Shown: positions 15,169-23,643, counted from the stretch's first letter. The stretch: 61,971 nt of DNA from Akkermansia sp. (GCA_017517805.1 JAFWYD010000040.1:1-61971), one strand, 5' to 3'. A program made the numbers and translations. The notes: generated by a model not told the origin, from the sequence alone.

Positions 15169-15197
15169 TTGCTGAGAGGGGGCGGCTGCTGTAGAAT
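15169..15197 (+). promoter_or_regulatory. promoter of the Cys-His-Asp lipoprotein pair
   Basis: TTGCTG (15169-15174), 17 bp, TAGAAT (15192-15197). The -10 box excludes ATG 15196 as a start and favours the ATG at 15220, which has GGAG upstream. Confidence 0.7.
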
Positions 15198-15219
15198 GCG
15201 CGCGCGCAAAACGGAGAAC

Positions 15220-15966
15220 ATGGGTATAAGGATCAGACAGCTCCTGGTATGTATGCTGGCATTGGCAGGGATGAGTTCCTGCTATCCGCCGCAAGTTCAG
15301 TATCCCTATACCAGGATGGTAAAGGTGCGTCGACTTCAGTTGAAAGATAATCTGATAGCCATGCTGCCCATCGAGGAGCAGCACCAGGCGAAAGCCCGGG
15401 AGGAAGCAGCCTGGCTGGCAGATACGGCGTACAAGGCAGCAGCTGGTATATCGCGAGTGAATGGTTCCTGCTTTCCCGGGTGGATAGGGAATGCCCTCAT
15501 CAACGCGCGCATGCAGGAACGCGGGTTGTGCTGGCACTACCAGCACGATATGTTCCGCGAATTGCGCCGGCGGCCTTTGAATTATTTCCGCATCGGCTGC
15601 TGCGTGAGAGACAAGGCTAAGCCTTCCGAGCACAACTGCGTATATGTGGCTCCCCGGAATGCAGCATGGCCGAAGGCCTGGGTGCTGGATGCCTGGATGT
15701 GGAACGGGCGCTTGAAAGTAGACAATGCAGAGAAATTAAATCCGAAGCGGTGGGAAGATCTGCCGGCCATAGCTCGTTTACAGTCGATATACTACCAGGA
15801 GGGCCACTACTGGCCCATTGAGCATTGGAGCATCCTGCGTGATTCCGAGGGTAATTATGAGGGGTACTGGCTACCGGAGATGAAGCGCTCCAGGCAATAC
15901 CGCTACATGTACGAAAATATCGAGCAAGGAAAGAAGGAGCATCCTGGAACGCTGACCAATTATTGA
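15220..15966 (+). CDS. lipoprotein with a papain/transglutaminase-like Cys-His-Asp pattern (A)
   Basis: Product of 248 residues. Start at 15220 has GGAG 5 nt upstream and gives the signal peptide QLLVCMLALAGMSSC, with lipidated Cys near 21. The conserved core shared with the next gene is GLCWHYQHDMFRELRRRPL, then GCCVRD, SEHNCVYV and VLDAWMWNGRL. The order Cys (in a G-x-C-W context), His and Asp followed by aromatic residues is that of papain-fold peptidases and transglutaminase-like proteins. I infer, but cannot show, such activity in the periplasm or at the outer membrane. It shares an operon with its paralogue, 1 nt apart. Confidence 0.7.
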   Translation: MGIRIRQLLVCMLALAGMSSCYPPQVQYPYTRMVKVRRLQLKDNLIAMLPIEEQHQAKAREEAAWLADTAYKAAAGISRVNGSCFPGWIGNALINARMQERGLCWHYQHDMFRELRRRPLNYFRIGCCVRDKAKPSEHNCVYVAPRNAAWPKAWVLDAWMWNGRLKVDNAEKLNPKRWEDLPAIARLQSIYYQEGHYWPIEHWSILRDSEGNYEGYWLPEMKRSRQYRYMYENIEQGKKEHPGTLTNY

Positions 15967-15967
15967 T

Positions 15968-16714
15968 GTGACCAATGCTTCGAAATGGATTGCCGTATTT
16001 TTGATGGTACTTCTGGCAGCTTGCCAGCGGGCACCGTATCCGGCATATACCCGGCTACCCCGGGTAGAGAAGGAATGCAAGCAGCTTTCGCAGCAGGTAC
16101 TGGAACTTCTGCCCAGGCAGAAACGCACCCATGCAGCGCAGCAGGAAGCCACCTGGCTGGCTGAAACAGCTTTCAAGGCATCGGCATCCATAGCTCGCTA
16201 CAATCGGCCACTGTTTGTGAACTGGCTGAACAATCGCACCGTCAATACCCGATATCATTGGCGCCACCGCGGATTATGCTGGCACTACCAGCACGACTTG
16301 TACCGAGAGCTCCGGCGTCGTCCGCTGCGGTATTACCGGCTGGGGTGCTGCGTGCGTGACCGAGGCACAGGGAGCGAACACCACGTTGTCTACATTCAGG
16401 CAAACTATGGCAATAATCCCGAAGTGGTGCTTCTGGATGCGTGGATGTGGAATGGCCGCTTGCAAACGGAACTTACATCTGATGGCAGGAAATGGAAAGA
16501 TGACCCGGCCAGCGCGAAATTCCTGGCAGAAGTGTACCCGGAAGGCCACCGGAAACCGCTGGAGCATTGGGCCATGGTGCGCCGCGGCACGAAGTACAAT
16601 GATTATGTTTCCTCTGATGCTCCCGGCGCACGCGATTCCCGGCAGTGGCGCTACATGCAGGAGCAGATGAAGCGCGGTATGAAGCAACGCAAGGGGAATC
16701 CGGTTGATTATTAA
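15968..16714 (+). CDS. lipoprotein with a papain/transglutaminase-like Cys-His-Asp pattern (B)
   Basis: Product of 248 residues starting with GTG at 15968 (the overlapping ATG is followed at once by a stop). Lipoprotein signal: WIAVFLMVLLAAC. The same ordered blocks as in the previous gene are present: GLCWHYQHDLYRELRRRPL, GCCVRDR, SEHHVVYI and LLDAWMWNGRL, then EHWAMV. Only these blocks are strictly kept between the paralogues, which fits an active site around Cys, His and Asp. The N-terminal 70 residues are helical and charged. It arose by tandem duplication; substrate unknown. Confidence 0.7.
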   Translation: MTNASKWIAVFLMVLLAACQRAPYPAYTRLPRVEKECKQLSQQVLELLPRQKRTHAAQQEATWLAETAFKASASIARYNRPLFVNWLNNRTVNTRYHWRHRGLCWHYQHDLYRELRRRPLRYYRLGCCVRDRGTGSEHHVVYIQANYGNNPEVVLLDAWMWNGRLQTELTSDGRKWKDDPASAKFLAEVYPEGHRKPLEHWAMVRRGTKYNDYVSSDAPGARDSRQWRYMQEQMKRGMKQRKGNPVDY

Positions 16715-16797
16715 GATATCTTAAAGGTATTGAGAATACTCTAGCAAAAGCGCATATTTTTCTTGCCTTTAGGTCAGAGTTACCCTAAACTGAACGC

Positions 16798-17184
16798 GTG
16801 CAACAGATCGCCTTTAATGAAATTAGTGCGGCAGAAGTATCTGCCATTCCGGCCATGAAGCAGCTGAAGCTTTTCTTCGCCTTCAAGGTAGATGAGAGCT
16901 GCTTGGAAGGGAACCCGACCGATCCGCGTTTCGGTGTGGTTGAGCGAGCCGGTCGCCGCATTTACCGTTTCCGTTCCGATGACGATTACCGCATCTACTT
17001 CACCGTTGAAAAGAATGAGGATGGTGACACTGTGGTAGTTGTCCAGCGCGTGCTGCACGCCGATTCGCTGAAAGACTTTTTCTTCCGCAGCGGCATGGGG
17101 TCTGATTCCGAAGACCACAAGCTGGGTAAGTCCCGCAGTTTCTGGAAACTCATCGAAGACGGCGAGAAAGCCGCCCGCAAGTAA
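16798..17184 (+). CDS. RelE/ParE-fold toxin-like protein
   Basis: Product of 128 residues with a GTG start at 16798. The middle, GRRIYRFRSDDDYRIYFTVE followed by VVVVQRVLHADSLKDFFFRS, matches the beta-strand order of the RelE/ParE family: a basic strand, a YRIYF strand, then V-V-V-V-x-R-x-L-H. RelE-type toxins cut mRNA on the ribosome; whether this one is active is unknown. No antitoxin-sized gene is found on either side, which is unusual for a type II system. The flanking regions are ordinary and the base use is native. Confidence 0.6.
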   Translation: MQQIAFNEISAAEVSAIPAMKQLKLFFAFKVDESCLEGNPTDPRFGVVERAGRRIYRFRSDDDYRIYFTVEKNEDGDTVVVVQRVLHADSLKDFFFRSGMGSDSEDHKLGKSRSFWKLIEDGEKAARK

Positions 17185-17202
17185 ACCCGCAGAGGCAGGC
17201 AG

Positions 17203-18105
17203 ATGCGAGACCTGGTGCACATGCCTGGGCGCGTGATGGCGGTGGCAGGGGTGACGCTCACACAGCTGGTGCGTATGCGTCTGTTTCTGGTGCCGGCCGT
17301 AGTGGCGGTACTGTTTCTGGCACTGCAATTCATCCCGTACCAGGAGAACATCGGGGTAGAGTTCCAGGGGGTAGCGCAGCTGCAGTTCATCAAGGATATC
17401 AGCCTGGGGTGCATGCAGCTTTTCGGGCTCATCTTCTGCGTGGCGGCCACCGCATTGCTGATACCGCGAGATACCGAGGATCGTATCCTCTACACCATCC
17501 TCTGCAAACCCGTGCCGCGTTTTGATTATCTGGCCGGCAAGGCAGCGGGAGTCCTGGCGCTGCTGGTCATCATGATAGCCTTTCTGGATGGGATGATGAG
17601 CCTTCTGCTGGCCCAGAGAGTCGCCAGCATCAGCGCTGAATTGAGCAGTGCGATGGCCGCCAATGGATTCAGCAGCGAAGAAATCGCCCCCTACCTGGAG
17701 CAGGTGCAGGCAGCCGGCAACAGTTGGAACACGCAACGCGGCATTCTAGCCACCCTGCTGGGCTACGGGGTGCTCACCACGCTGACCCTGCTTATCTCCT
17801 GCTTCACCAGCGGTACGATTGTAAGCATCATCTTCGGCCTTGGAGCATACTTCATCGGCCTGTTTCAGGGAACATTGTTCGATGCCATTACCGCGGGGCA
17901 GGGCACTACTGCCGCCATGCGCTATGCCGAGCAGGCCTGCGCTGTCCTTCTGCCGGATTTCGGTCTCTTTGCCGTGGGCGATACCGCCTCTGCCGGGGCA
18001 GAGCTGAGCTGGCCACTCCTGGGTGGGTTAGCACTCATCGCTGCGGGCTATATGCTGCTGCACCTGCTGGCCGCCACCTGGATTTTCAGCAAGAAAGAAT
18101 TCTGA
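17203..18105 (+). CDS. ABC-2 type transporter permease
   Basis: Product of 300 residues with six or so membrane segments: about 25-45, 70-90, 108-135, 180-205, 208-225 and 272-295. Between the first two is an extracytoplasmic loop. The motif PRDTEDRILYTILCKPVPRFDYLAG just after the second segment is typical of ABC-2 permeases, where it forms the coupling helix region that contacts the ATPase. No ATP-binding gene is adjacent, so the partner must be encoded elsewhere. The Sel1 gene starts 3 nt after it and is probably co-transcribed. Confidence 0.8.
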   Translation: MRDLVHMPGRVMAVAGVTLTQLVRMRLFLVPAVVAVLFLALQFIPYQENIGVEFQGVAQLQFIKDISLGCMQLFGLIFCVAATALLIPRDTEDRILYTILCKPVPRFDYLAGKAAGVLALLVIMIAFLDGMMSLLLAQRVASISAELSSAMAANGFSSEEIAPYLEQVQAAGNSWNTQRGILATLLGYGVLTTLTLLISCFTSGTIVSIIFGLGAYFIGLFQGTLFDAITAGQGTTAAMRYAEQACAVLLPDFGLFAVGDTASAGAELSWPLLGGLALIAAGYMLLHLLAATWIFSKKEF

Positions 18106-18108
18106 GCG

Positions 18109-18519
18109 ATGCTTGATGAACTGCGCAGAAAGGCCGCGGCGGGTGATACAGAAGCGGCCTTGCACCTGGCCAAGAAACTGATACGCGGCCGTGGGGAAGG
18201 GCGCAATTTCGAAGAAGCCGTCGAGTGGTTCGACCAGGCCGCCCGGGCCGGCAGTACCGATGCGCTATACTGGCTGGGCAAATGCTACCTGAAAGGGCTG
18301 GGCTGCCCGCGCGATGCTGCCGGGGCCTGCAGTTGCCTGGAGCGTGCTGCCCTGCAAGGGCATGCCGGCGCGGCTCTCAAAATGGGTGAATGTTTTGAAA
18401 AAGGCACCGGAGCGCCCGCCAGCTCGGAGCTTGCAGCATACTGGTACCGCAAAGCAGCCGCCCGTGGGGAAGGCCGGGCCTACTCAAAATTGCTGAATTT
18501 GGCCCGGCAGAAGCGATAG
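18109..18519 (+). CDS. Sel1-repeat protein
   Basis: Product of 136 residues, soluble, made almost wholly of Sel1-like repeats: about 4-38 (AAAGDTEAALHLAKKLIRG), 40-75 (AARAGSTDALYWLGKCYLKG), 77-111 (AALQGHAGAALKMGECFEKG) and a last partial one. Sel1 repeats act as protein-binding scaffolds. There is no signal peptide, so it is likely cytoplasmic. It lies 3 nt behind the ABC-2 permease, so a regulatory or assembly role for that transporter is possible. Confidence 0.8.
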   Translation: MLDELRRKAAAGDTEAALHLAKKLIRGRGEGRNFEEAVEWFDQAARAGSTDALYWLGKCYLKGLGCPRDAAGACSCLERAALQGHAGAALKMGECFEKGTGAPASSELAAYWYRKAAARGEGRAYSKLLNLARQKR

Positions 18520-18586
18520 AGCACACTTTTTGCTCGCCATTCCTGTTGCGATTGTGCTAGTATGGCTCTGAACGTTTTGTGATGAT

Positions 18587-20509
18587 ATGCGTACGTGGAT
18601 AATCGCAACAATGATGTGGTGTGGCCTGGCCATGACTGGCGGGCTGCAAGCTCAGGAAGAAATCGCGCCGGTGGAGCAGCAGGTGACCCCGGTCTGCAGC
18701 TCGCATGGTGATTCGGCCGTACCCTCGGTAGAGGAAATCCGCGCCGAAGCCCAGGCCAAGGAAGAACTGGTCAAAAGCCTCAATCTCTGCCAGCATGCGC
18801 ACAACGCCCTGCTGATTGCCGCAGAATCGATGAGCCTGGAGGCTCTGCAGAACTACCTTTCCCAGGAGCATCATGCATACGATGGCCACACCGTGCTGGA
18901 ACACGCCGCCATGAAGGTCAAGTTTGCGCTGCCCATGACGCATAAGCCCTGCCCGGAATGCGGCAAGACGGTCTATCACGCCGATCCGAACGGCCAGCTG
19001 GCTGCCTGGACCCACCACTACACCAACGGCAAGCTGCAATACAGCCGCTTCCCCATTCCCTTGCAAATATACTCCAAGGGAGAAGAAGGCATGGGGCTCT
19101 TGGATAAGCTCGCACACCGTGTCAAGGTCGATAACTTCAACCTGGCCGCCACCATCATCTTCCTGCTGGCCATTCTGCACACCTTCATGGCCCCCATGTT
19201 CCAGAAATGGGCGCACCACATGGAAAAAGCCCACAAGCAGAAGCTGCGCGAAGAAAAATTCCGCATCCTGCACCCGGAGCAGCGCATGCCCGTCTCTTTC
19301 GGCAGCACCCTCTGCCACTTCCTGGGCGAGGTAGAAGTCGTATTCGGCCTCTGGATCATCCCCTTTGCGCTCGTCTGCCAGCACTATTACAGCATGGATG
19401 ACTTCCTGCGCTACATCGACCACGACACCAGCTTCACCGAACCACTCTTCGTGGCCGTCATCATGGTCATCGCCTCCTCTCGCCCCATCTACCGCCTGGC
19501 TGAAAATACCCTCAAATTTGCAGCCAGCATGGGTGGTGGCACCCCGGCCGCCTGGTGGCTCTCCGTACTCTGCATTGCGCCGCTGCTGGGTTCCTTCATC
19601 ACCGAGCCTGCCGCCATGACCCTGGCGGCCATCCTGCTGGCCAAGAAATTCTACCACCTGAAACCCTCGGCCACCCTGTGCTACGCCACCCTGGCCCTGC
19701 TTTTTGTGAATGTTTCCGTGGGTGGCACACTCACCCACTTTGCCGCACCGCCCATCGTCATGGTTGCCGGCAAGTGGAACTGGGACATGGCCCACATGCT
19801 CATCCACTTCGGCTGGAAAGCCATGGTTGGCATCTTCATCTCCAATATCATCTACTTCCTCATCTTCCGCAAGGAATTCGCCCGCCTGGCCGAAGTGCAG
19901 CGTCTCAACAGCGCCTTCGACAGCTCCGTCCCCACCTCCTGGGAAGACCGCCAGGATGTCATCCCCGCCTGGGTCTATGCCGTCTCCATCATCTTCCTGG
20001 TCTGGACGGTGTACTTTGCCCATCACCCGGCCATCTTCATCGGTGGCTTCCTCTTCTTCCTGGGCTTCACCATGGCCACCCCGCAGTATCAGAATGCCTT
20101 CTCCATCAAGGTTCCCCTTCTGGTGGCCTTCTTCCTGGCGGGCCTGCTCATCCTGGGTGGTGTGCAAGGCTGGTGGATGCAGCCGGTGCTCCAGGCTCTT
20201 TCTGAACTGGGTGCCACCGCCACCATGGGTCTGGCCAGCATCCTCACCGCTTTCAATGACAACGCCTCCGTCACCTTCCTCTCCAGCACCGTGCCGAACC
20301 TGCCCGAGCAGATTCGCTACGCCATCGTGGCTGGTGCCGTGACCGGCGGTGGTCTCACCGTCATCGCCAACGCCCCCAACCCGGCGGGCCAGGCCATCCT
20401 GGGCAAGTATTTCAAGAATGGTATCAGCGCCCTGCAACTCTTCCTCTGGGCTATTCTGCCTACCTTCATCATCTTCTGCCTGTATAACTTCATCTACTTC
20501 GGCAACTAA
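18587..20509 (+). CDS. putative Na+/H+ antiporter (Na_H_antiport_3 type)
   Basis: Product of 640 residues. A signal peptide (IATMMWCGLAMTGGLQAQ) is followed by about 160 residues outside the membrane, with the pair CPEC near 123-126. From about residue 185 comes a long membrane domain with ten or more segments. It includes NVSVGGTLTHFAAPPIVMVA and, near the end, ASILTAFNDNASVTFLSS and IANAPNPAGQAIL, motifs of the putative Na+/H+ antiporter family PF07399 within the ion-transporter superfamily. It should exchange Na+ for H+ in the inner membrane. ribE follows 9 nt later. Confidence 0.82.
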   Translation: MRTWIIATMMWCGLAMTGGLQAQEEIAPVEQQVTPVCSSHGDSAVPSVEEIRAEAQAKEELVKSLNLCQHAHNALLIAAESMSLEALQNYLSQEHHAYDGHTVLEHAAMKVKFALPMTHKPCPECGKTVYHADPNGQLAAWTHHYTNGKLQYSRFPIPLQIYSKGEEGMGLLDKLAHRVKVDNFNLAATIIFLLAILHTFMAPMFQKWAHHMEKAHKQKLREEKFRILHPEQRMPVSFGSTLCHFLGEVEVVFGLWIIPFALVCQHYYSMDDFLRYIDHDTSFTEPLFVAVIMVIASSRPIYRLAENTLKFAASMGGGTPAAWWLSVLCIAPLLGSFITEPAAMTLAAILLAKKFYHLKPSATLCYATLALLFVNVSVGGTLTHFAAPPIVMVAGKWNWDMAHMLIHFGWKAMVGIFISNIIYFLIFRKEFARLAEVQRLNSAFDSSVPTSWEDRQDVIPAWVYAVSIIFLVWTVYFAHHPAIFIGGFLFFLGFTMATPQYQNAFSIKVPLLVAFFLAGLLILGGVQGWWMQPVLQALSELGATATMGLASILTAFNDNASVTFLSSTVPNLPEQIRYAIVAGAVTGGGLTVIANAPNPAGQAILGKYFKNGISALQLFLWAILPTFIIFCLYNFIYFGN

Positions 20510-20518
20510 GAAAAGCAT

Positions 20519-21118
20519 ATGTTCACAGGACTCGTGGAATGCACCGGCAAGGTGCTGGAGCGCACACCCGTGGCATCGGGTGCGCGCTATGCGGTGGAAA
20601 TCCCCTTTGCGGCAGAACTCGCCCTGGGGGATTCTGTGGCGGTGAATGGCTGCTGCCTCACCGTCGATAAGATAGAAGGCCGGCGTGTGGAGTTCGACCT
20701 CCTCACCCAGACCCTGCGTGTCACCAGCCTGGGGCAGCTGCAGGTAGGCTCCCTCTGTAACCTGGAGCGCGCCATGGGCGGCAATGGCCGCTTCGGTGGG
20801 CACTTCGTCATGGGGCATGTCGATACCACCGGCAGCGTCACCAGCATCACTCCGGTAGGGCAGGATCACATGGTGCGTATCGCCATACCGCAGGAATACA
20901 TGCGCTACGTTATCGACAAAGGCAGCATAGCCATCGATGGTGTCTCCCTCACCGTGGCCAATATCACCGGACCCGCTGAGCTGGAATTCTGGATTACCCC
21001 GCACACCTGGGAGCGCACCATCATGCACACCTACGCCCCCGGCAGCATTGTCGATATCGAGGTCGATATGATTGCCAAGTACGTAGAGAAGCTCAAGATG
21101 CCCGCTGTTCAGTCGTAG
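20519..21118 (+). CDS. ribE: riboflavin synthase, alpha subunit
   Basis: Dismutates two lumazine molecules to riboflavin, the last step of the pathway. Two homologous lumazine-binding barrels are visible: MFTGLVECTGKV to about 95 with DSVAVNGCCLTV, and from HFVMGHVDTTGSV with GSIAIDGVSLTVANI. The usual second residue pattern MFTGIVE reads MFTGLVE. Length 199 is normal. It follows the antiporter by 9 nt and precedes the ankyrin gene by 10 nt, so the three are likely co-transcribed. ribD is 5.4 kb away near the origin. Confidence 0.95.
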   Translation: MFTGLVECTGKVLERTPVASGARYAVEIPFAAELALGDSVAVNGCCLTVDKIEGRRVEFDLLTQTLRVTSLGQLQVGSLCNLERAMGGNGRFGGHFVMGHVDTTGSVTSITPVGQDHMVRIAIPQEYMRYVIDKGSIAIDGVSLTVANITGPAELEFWITPHTWERTIMHTYAPGSIVDIEVDMIAKYVEKLKMPAVQS

Positions 21119-21128
21119 CCAGCCGCTC

Positions 21129-21842
21129 ATGCCGGAAAAGCACCAGCCGACGATTGATTTCCTCTACTCGCTGATGGGGAATGCCGCGGCGGCCTGGCCG
21201 GGGCTTCGCGCGGCGGGGATACCGGCAGAGGTGCAGGAATGGGCCGCGCAGGATGCAGCCCGGCAGAAGGATCTGGCCACGGTGTGGGCAGATGTGTGCC
21301 GGGAGCAGCCCTACGCAGAAGATGCAGATACGGTAAGCTACACGCTGGATTTTTTCGGGCCTGATGTGGATTATGGCTGGAGCCCGCTGGTGGCCTCCAC
21401 CATCTGGCTGACGGATAATTTCACTGAGGGTGCGGACTGCCCGGAGCTGGAGCGCGTGGGACTGGCCATCGTGCGTTTGCTGCTGGAGGCCGGGGTACAC
21501 CCGGATGAGCAGGACTATGTGGCCCTTTACGGCGGGCCGCTGCACTATGCCTGCAGGGGCGGGTACCTGGCCCTGGTGCGCCTCCTGCTACGCTATGGTG
21601 CCGACCCTGACAAGGGCGATGTGGATGATTCATCCCCCCTGGCCTGGGCTGTGCTCGGTAATCAGCCGGAAAGCACCCGCCTGCTGCTGGAGGCCGGTGC
21701 CAACCCGGAGCTGCCGGACAGGGGCGGTTGTACCCCGCTTGATTGGGCGGTGGAGTGTCAGGAGCGCGAGGTTGAGCAGATTCTCCGTGCCCACGGTGCC
21801 ACCAAGAAGGAATTTTCCGGCGAGGATTGGGAGAACATGTGA
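21129..21842 (+). CDS. ankyrin-repeat protein
   Basis: Product of 237 residues, no signal peptide. The C-terminal half has three ankyrin repeats: YGGPLHYACRGGYLALVRLL, then DSSPLAWAVLGNQPESTRLL, then GGCTPLDWAVECQEREVEQIL. The N-terminal 90 residues are helical and of unknown kind. Ankyrin repeats bind proteins; the partner is unknown. It is the last gene of the run that starts with the antiporter. Confidence 0.8.
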   Translation: MPEKHQPTIDFLYSLMGNAAAAWPGLRAAGIPAEVQEWAAQDAARQKDLATVWADVCREQPYAEDADTVSYTLDFFGPDVDYGWSPLVASTIWLTDNFTEGADCPELERVGLAIVRLLLEAGVHPDEQDYVALYGGPLHYACRGGYLALVRLLLRYGADPDKGDVDDSSPLAWAVLGNQPESTRLLLEAGANPELPDRGGCTPLDWAVECQEREVEQILRAHGATKKEFSGEDWENM

Positions 21843-21871
21843 GTTGTGTTCTAGTGAATTTTAGTCGCTAT

Positions 21872-21907
21872 CGGCTAATGACGGCTAATTATCGGCTAAA
21901 TTAGCCG
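21872..21907. repeat. three CGGCTAAT repeats ending in a palindrome
   Basis: CGGCTAA occurs at 21872, 21882 and 21893 (spacing 10-11 bp). The last one forms the palindrome CGGCTAA-A-TTAGCCG (21893-21907). It follows the ankyrin gene. No T-run is seen, so function is uncertain. Confidence 0.5.
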
Positions 21908-21936
21908 TAAATGAGCTACATGGTACCAAACTGAAA

Positions 21937-21962
21937 CGCCGCCCGGATGGCTCCGGACGGCG
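21937..21962 (-). terminator. hairpin between convergent genes
   Basis: CGCCGCCCGGA (21937-21947) pairs with TCCGGACGGCG (21952-21962), one mismatch. On the minus strand TTT follows. It probably ends the EF-hand transcript and perhaps also the ankyrin one. Confidence 0.55.
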
Positions 21963-22008
21963 CTCAGCGTCTCTATGCTATACCGTTACTCAACGGTAAA
22001 GGTGTTCA

Positions 22009-22716
22009 TTAGTGCTTGTCGCACTTGGGGCCGCAGCACTTGCCATGGCGGCGGTGACCTCGCTTGCCGAACTCAGCCTTGATGGCCTCCTTTTCAGCAT
22101 CGGAAATCTGGCCATCCTTATCGGTGTCAAACTTCTCCATGAAGCGGGCCTTGCGCTCTGCGCGGCGAGCCTCGCGGGCAGCCTTGCGTTCATCGCAGGA
22201 AAGCTTGCCATCCTTGTCGGCATCGAATTTGGCGAACATCTCGGCACGGCGGGCCTCGAACTTGGCCTTCATCGCAGCCTTCTGCTCATCGGTGAGTTCA
22301 GAGCGGGGACCGCAGCATTTGCCGTGGCGCGGACCCTTGCGGCCGCACTTACCGTGGCGGCGGGGACCACACTTGCCGAACTCGGCCTTGATGGCTTCTT
22401 TCTCGGCATCGGAAATCTGACCATCCTTATCGGTGTCAAACTTCTCCATGAAGCGGGCCTTGCGCTCAGCGTGGCGAGCCTCGAACTGAGCCTTGATGGC
22501 CTCTTTCTCGGCATCAGAAATCTGGCCGTCCTTGTCGGTATCGAAGCGCTCCATGAACTTAGCCTTCATGGCAGCCTTCTGCTCTTCAGTCAGCTGCGGG
22601 CGGTGCATCTTGCCGAAGCAGCAGGGGTGCTTCGGGCAGCAGACGGGCTTATCCGGGCATTCCTGAGCCATGAGAGGCATGGCGGCAAGCAGGGCAAACA
22701 GTAGGGATTTCTTCAT
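22009..22716 (-). CDS. secreted EF-hand protein rich in Cys and His
   Basis: Product of 235 residues with signal peptide MKKSLLFALLAAMPLMAQ. Four EF-hand calcium loops: DTDKDGQISDAE three times (about 59, 93 and 205) and DADKDGKLSCDE (about 164), each with Asp at 1, 3 and 5 and an acid at 12. Between them are basic Cys/His clusters such as CGPRRHGKCGRKG and HGKCCGP, also at the C-terminus, which could bind soft metals. The repeat units are nearly identical in DNA, so they were copied recently. It is probably a periplasmic or secreted Ca2+ (and perhaps other metal) binding protein. Confidence 0.82.
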   Translation of the reverse strand: MKKSLLFALLAAMPLMAQECPDKPVCCPKHPCCFGKMHRPQLTEEQKAAMKAKFMERFDTDKDGQISDAEKEAIKAQFEARHAERKARFMEKFDTDKDGQISDAEKEAIKAEFGKCGPRRHGKCGRKGPRHGKCCGPRSELTDEQKAAMKAKFEARRAEMFAKFDADKDGKLSCDERKAAREARRAERKARFMEKFDTDKDGQISDAEKEAIKAEFGKRGHRRHGKCCGPKCDKH

Positions 22717-22761
22717 GGTGATGTCTATTTCTATGGTTTGGATTTTCTGGAGTGAATCGTG

Positions 22762-22802
22762 CAGAAAGCACCGCTCCTCGCTAGGAGGAACGGTGCTTTC
22801 TG
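22762..22802 (-). terminator. long hairpin between rph and the EF-hand gene
   Basis: CAGAAAGCACCG (22762-22773) pairs with CGGTGCTTTCTG (22791-22802); an inner TCCT/AGGA extends it. The position, after the rph stop on the minus strand, suggests a terminator, but no T-run follows. It could instead be a leader structure of the EF-hand gene. Confidence 0.55.
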
Positions 22803-22822
22803 AAATAATCTACAGAAAAAGT

Positions 22823-23602
22823 TTATTTTTTCGCGAAAAAATCTTTCAGAGAGTTAAAATCAGCAGCGCTGGGCTCATCTGCGCGGGCAATAGCAGCCTT
22901 CTGGGCGGTGGTAATAGCGGCAGCACCCTTGGCGGCCAGCGCGAGCATCTGGGCCATTTCCTCGGCTGTGAAGACGGCCTCCTCGCCGCTGCCCTGTACC
23001 TCCACATACTCGCCGCGCTCGGTCATGACCACATTCATATCCACCTCGGCATCGCGGTCCTCCACATAGCAGAGGTCAAGCAGGGGAGTTCCCTGCAACT
23101 TGCCCACTGAAATAGCTGAGACGAGCTGCTTCATCGGGTTCTTCTCCAGCGCGCCGGTGGCCACCAGCTTATTGAGCGCTATCTGCAGCGCCACCGCAGC
23201 ACCCGTGATGCTGGCGGTGCGGGTGCCGCCATCGGCCTGCAGCACATCGCAGTCCACGCAGATGGTGCGGGCACCCAGGGCCTCCAGATCCACTACCGCG
23301 CGCAGGCTGCGGCCGATGAGGCGCTGAATTTCCACCGAGCGGCCATCCACCTTGCCACCGGAATCGCGCTTCTTGCGGTCCAGCGTCGAGTAGGGCAGCA
23401 TGGCATATTCCGCCGTCAGCCAGCCGCCCGGCACATGCTGCAGCTTCATCCAGCGCGGCACATCTTCCTCAATCGTTACCGCGCAGATCACGCGCGTATT
23501 CCCGAAGCACGAAAGAACAGAAGCCGTGGCATGCGGTGCCACGCCCAACACAAACTCAAGCGGGCGCATTTCATCCACCCCGCGATTATCCTGGCGTTCC
23601 AT
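22823..23602 (-). CDS. rph: ribonuclease PH
   Basis: Phosphate-dependent 3'-5' exonuclease that trims tRNA 3' ends. Start set to the ATG at 23602 (259 residues): it gives the family opening R-x-D-N-R-x-x-D-E-M-R-P and lies 7 nt after a -10 box. Visible motifs: GWLTAEYAMLPYST, SVEIQRLIGRSLRAVVDL, DCDVLQADGGTRTASITGA, SVGKLQGTPLLDLCY and EDRDAEVDMNVVMT, the last with the metal-binding acids. The usual GR in the RxDGR opening reads NR here. A likely leaderless mRNA. Confidence 0.95.
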   Translation of the reverse strand: MERQDNRGVDEMRPLEFVLGVAPHATASVLSCFGNTRVICAVTIEEDVPRWMKLQHVPGGWLTAEYAMLPYSTLDRKKRDSGGKVDGRSVEIQRLIGRSLRAVVDLEALGARTICVDCDVLQADGGTRTASITGAAVALQIALNKLVATGALEKNPMKQLVSAISVGKLQGTPLLDLCYVEDRDAEVDMNVVMTERGEYVEVQGSGEEAVFTAEEMAQMLALAAKGAAAITTAQKAAIARADEPSAADFNSLKDFFAKK

Positions 23603-23609
23603 GCCCACA

Positions 23610-23638
23610 GTTGTACCATATCCCCGGAATTTTCTCAA
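23610..23638 (-). promoter_or_regulatory. rph promoter
   Basis: On the minus strand TTGAGA (23633-23638), 17 bp, TACAAC (23610-23615), 7 nt before the ATG at 23602. Confidence 0.6.
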
Positions 23639-23643
23639 CCCCA

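Noticed and set aside
18557..21130. 857-codon open frame on the minus strand
   Set aside because: It lies opposite the Na+/H+ antiporter and ribE, both with clear family motifs. Its translation is low-complexity His/Gly/Asp-rich, typical of a GC-rich antisense shadow.
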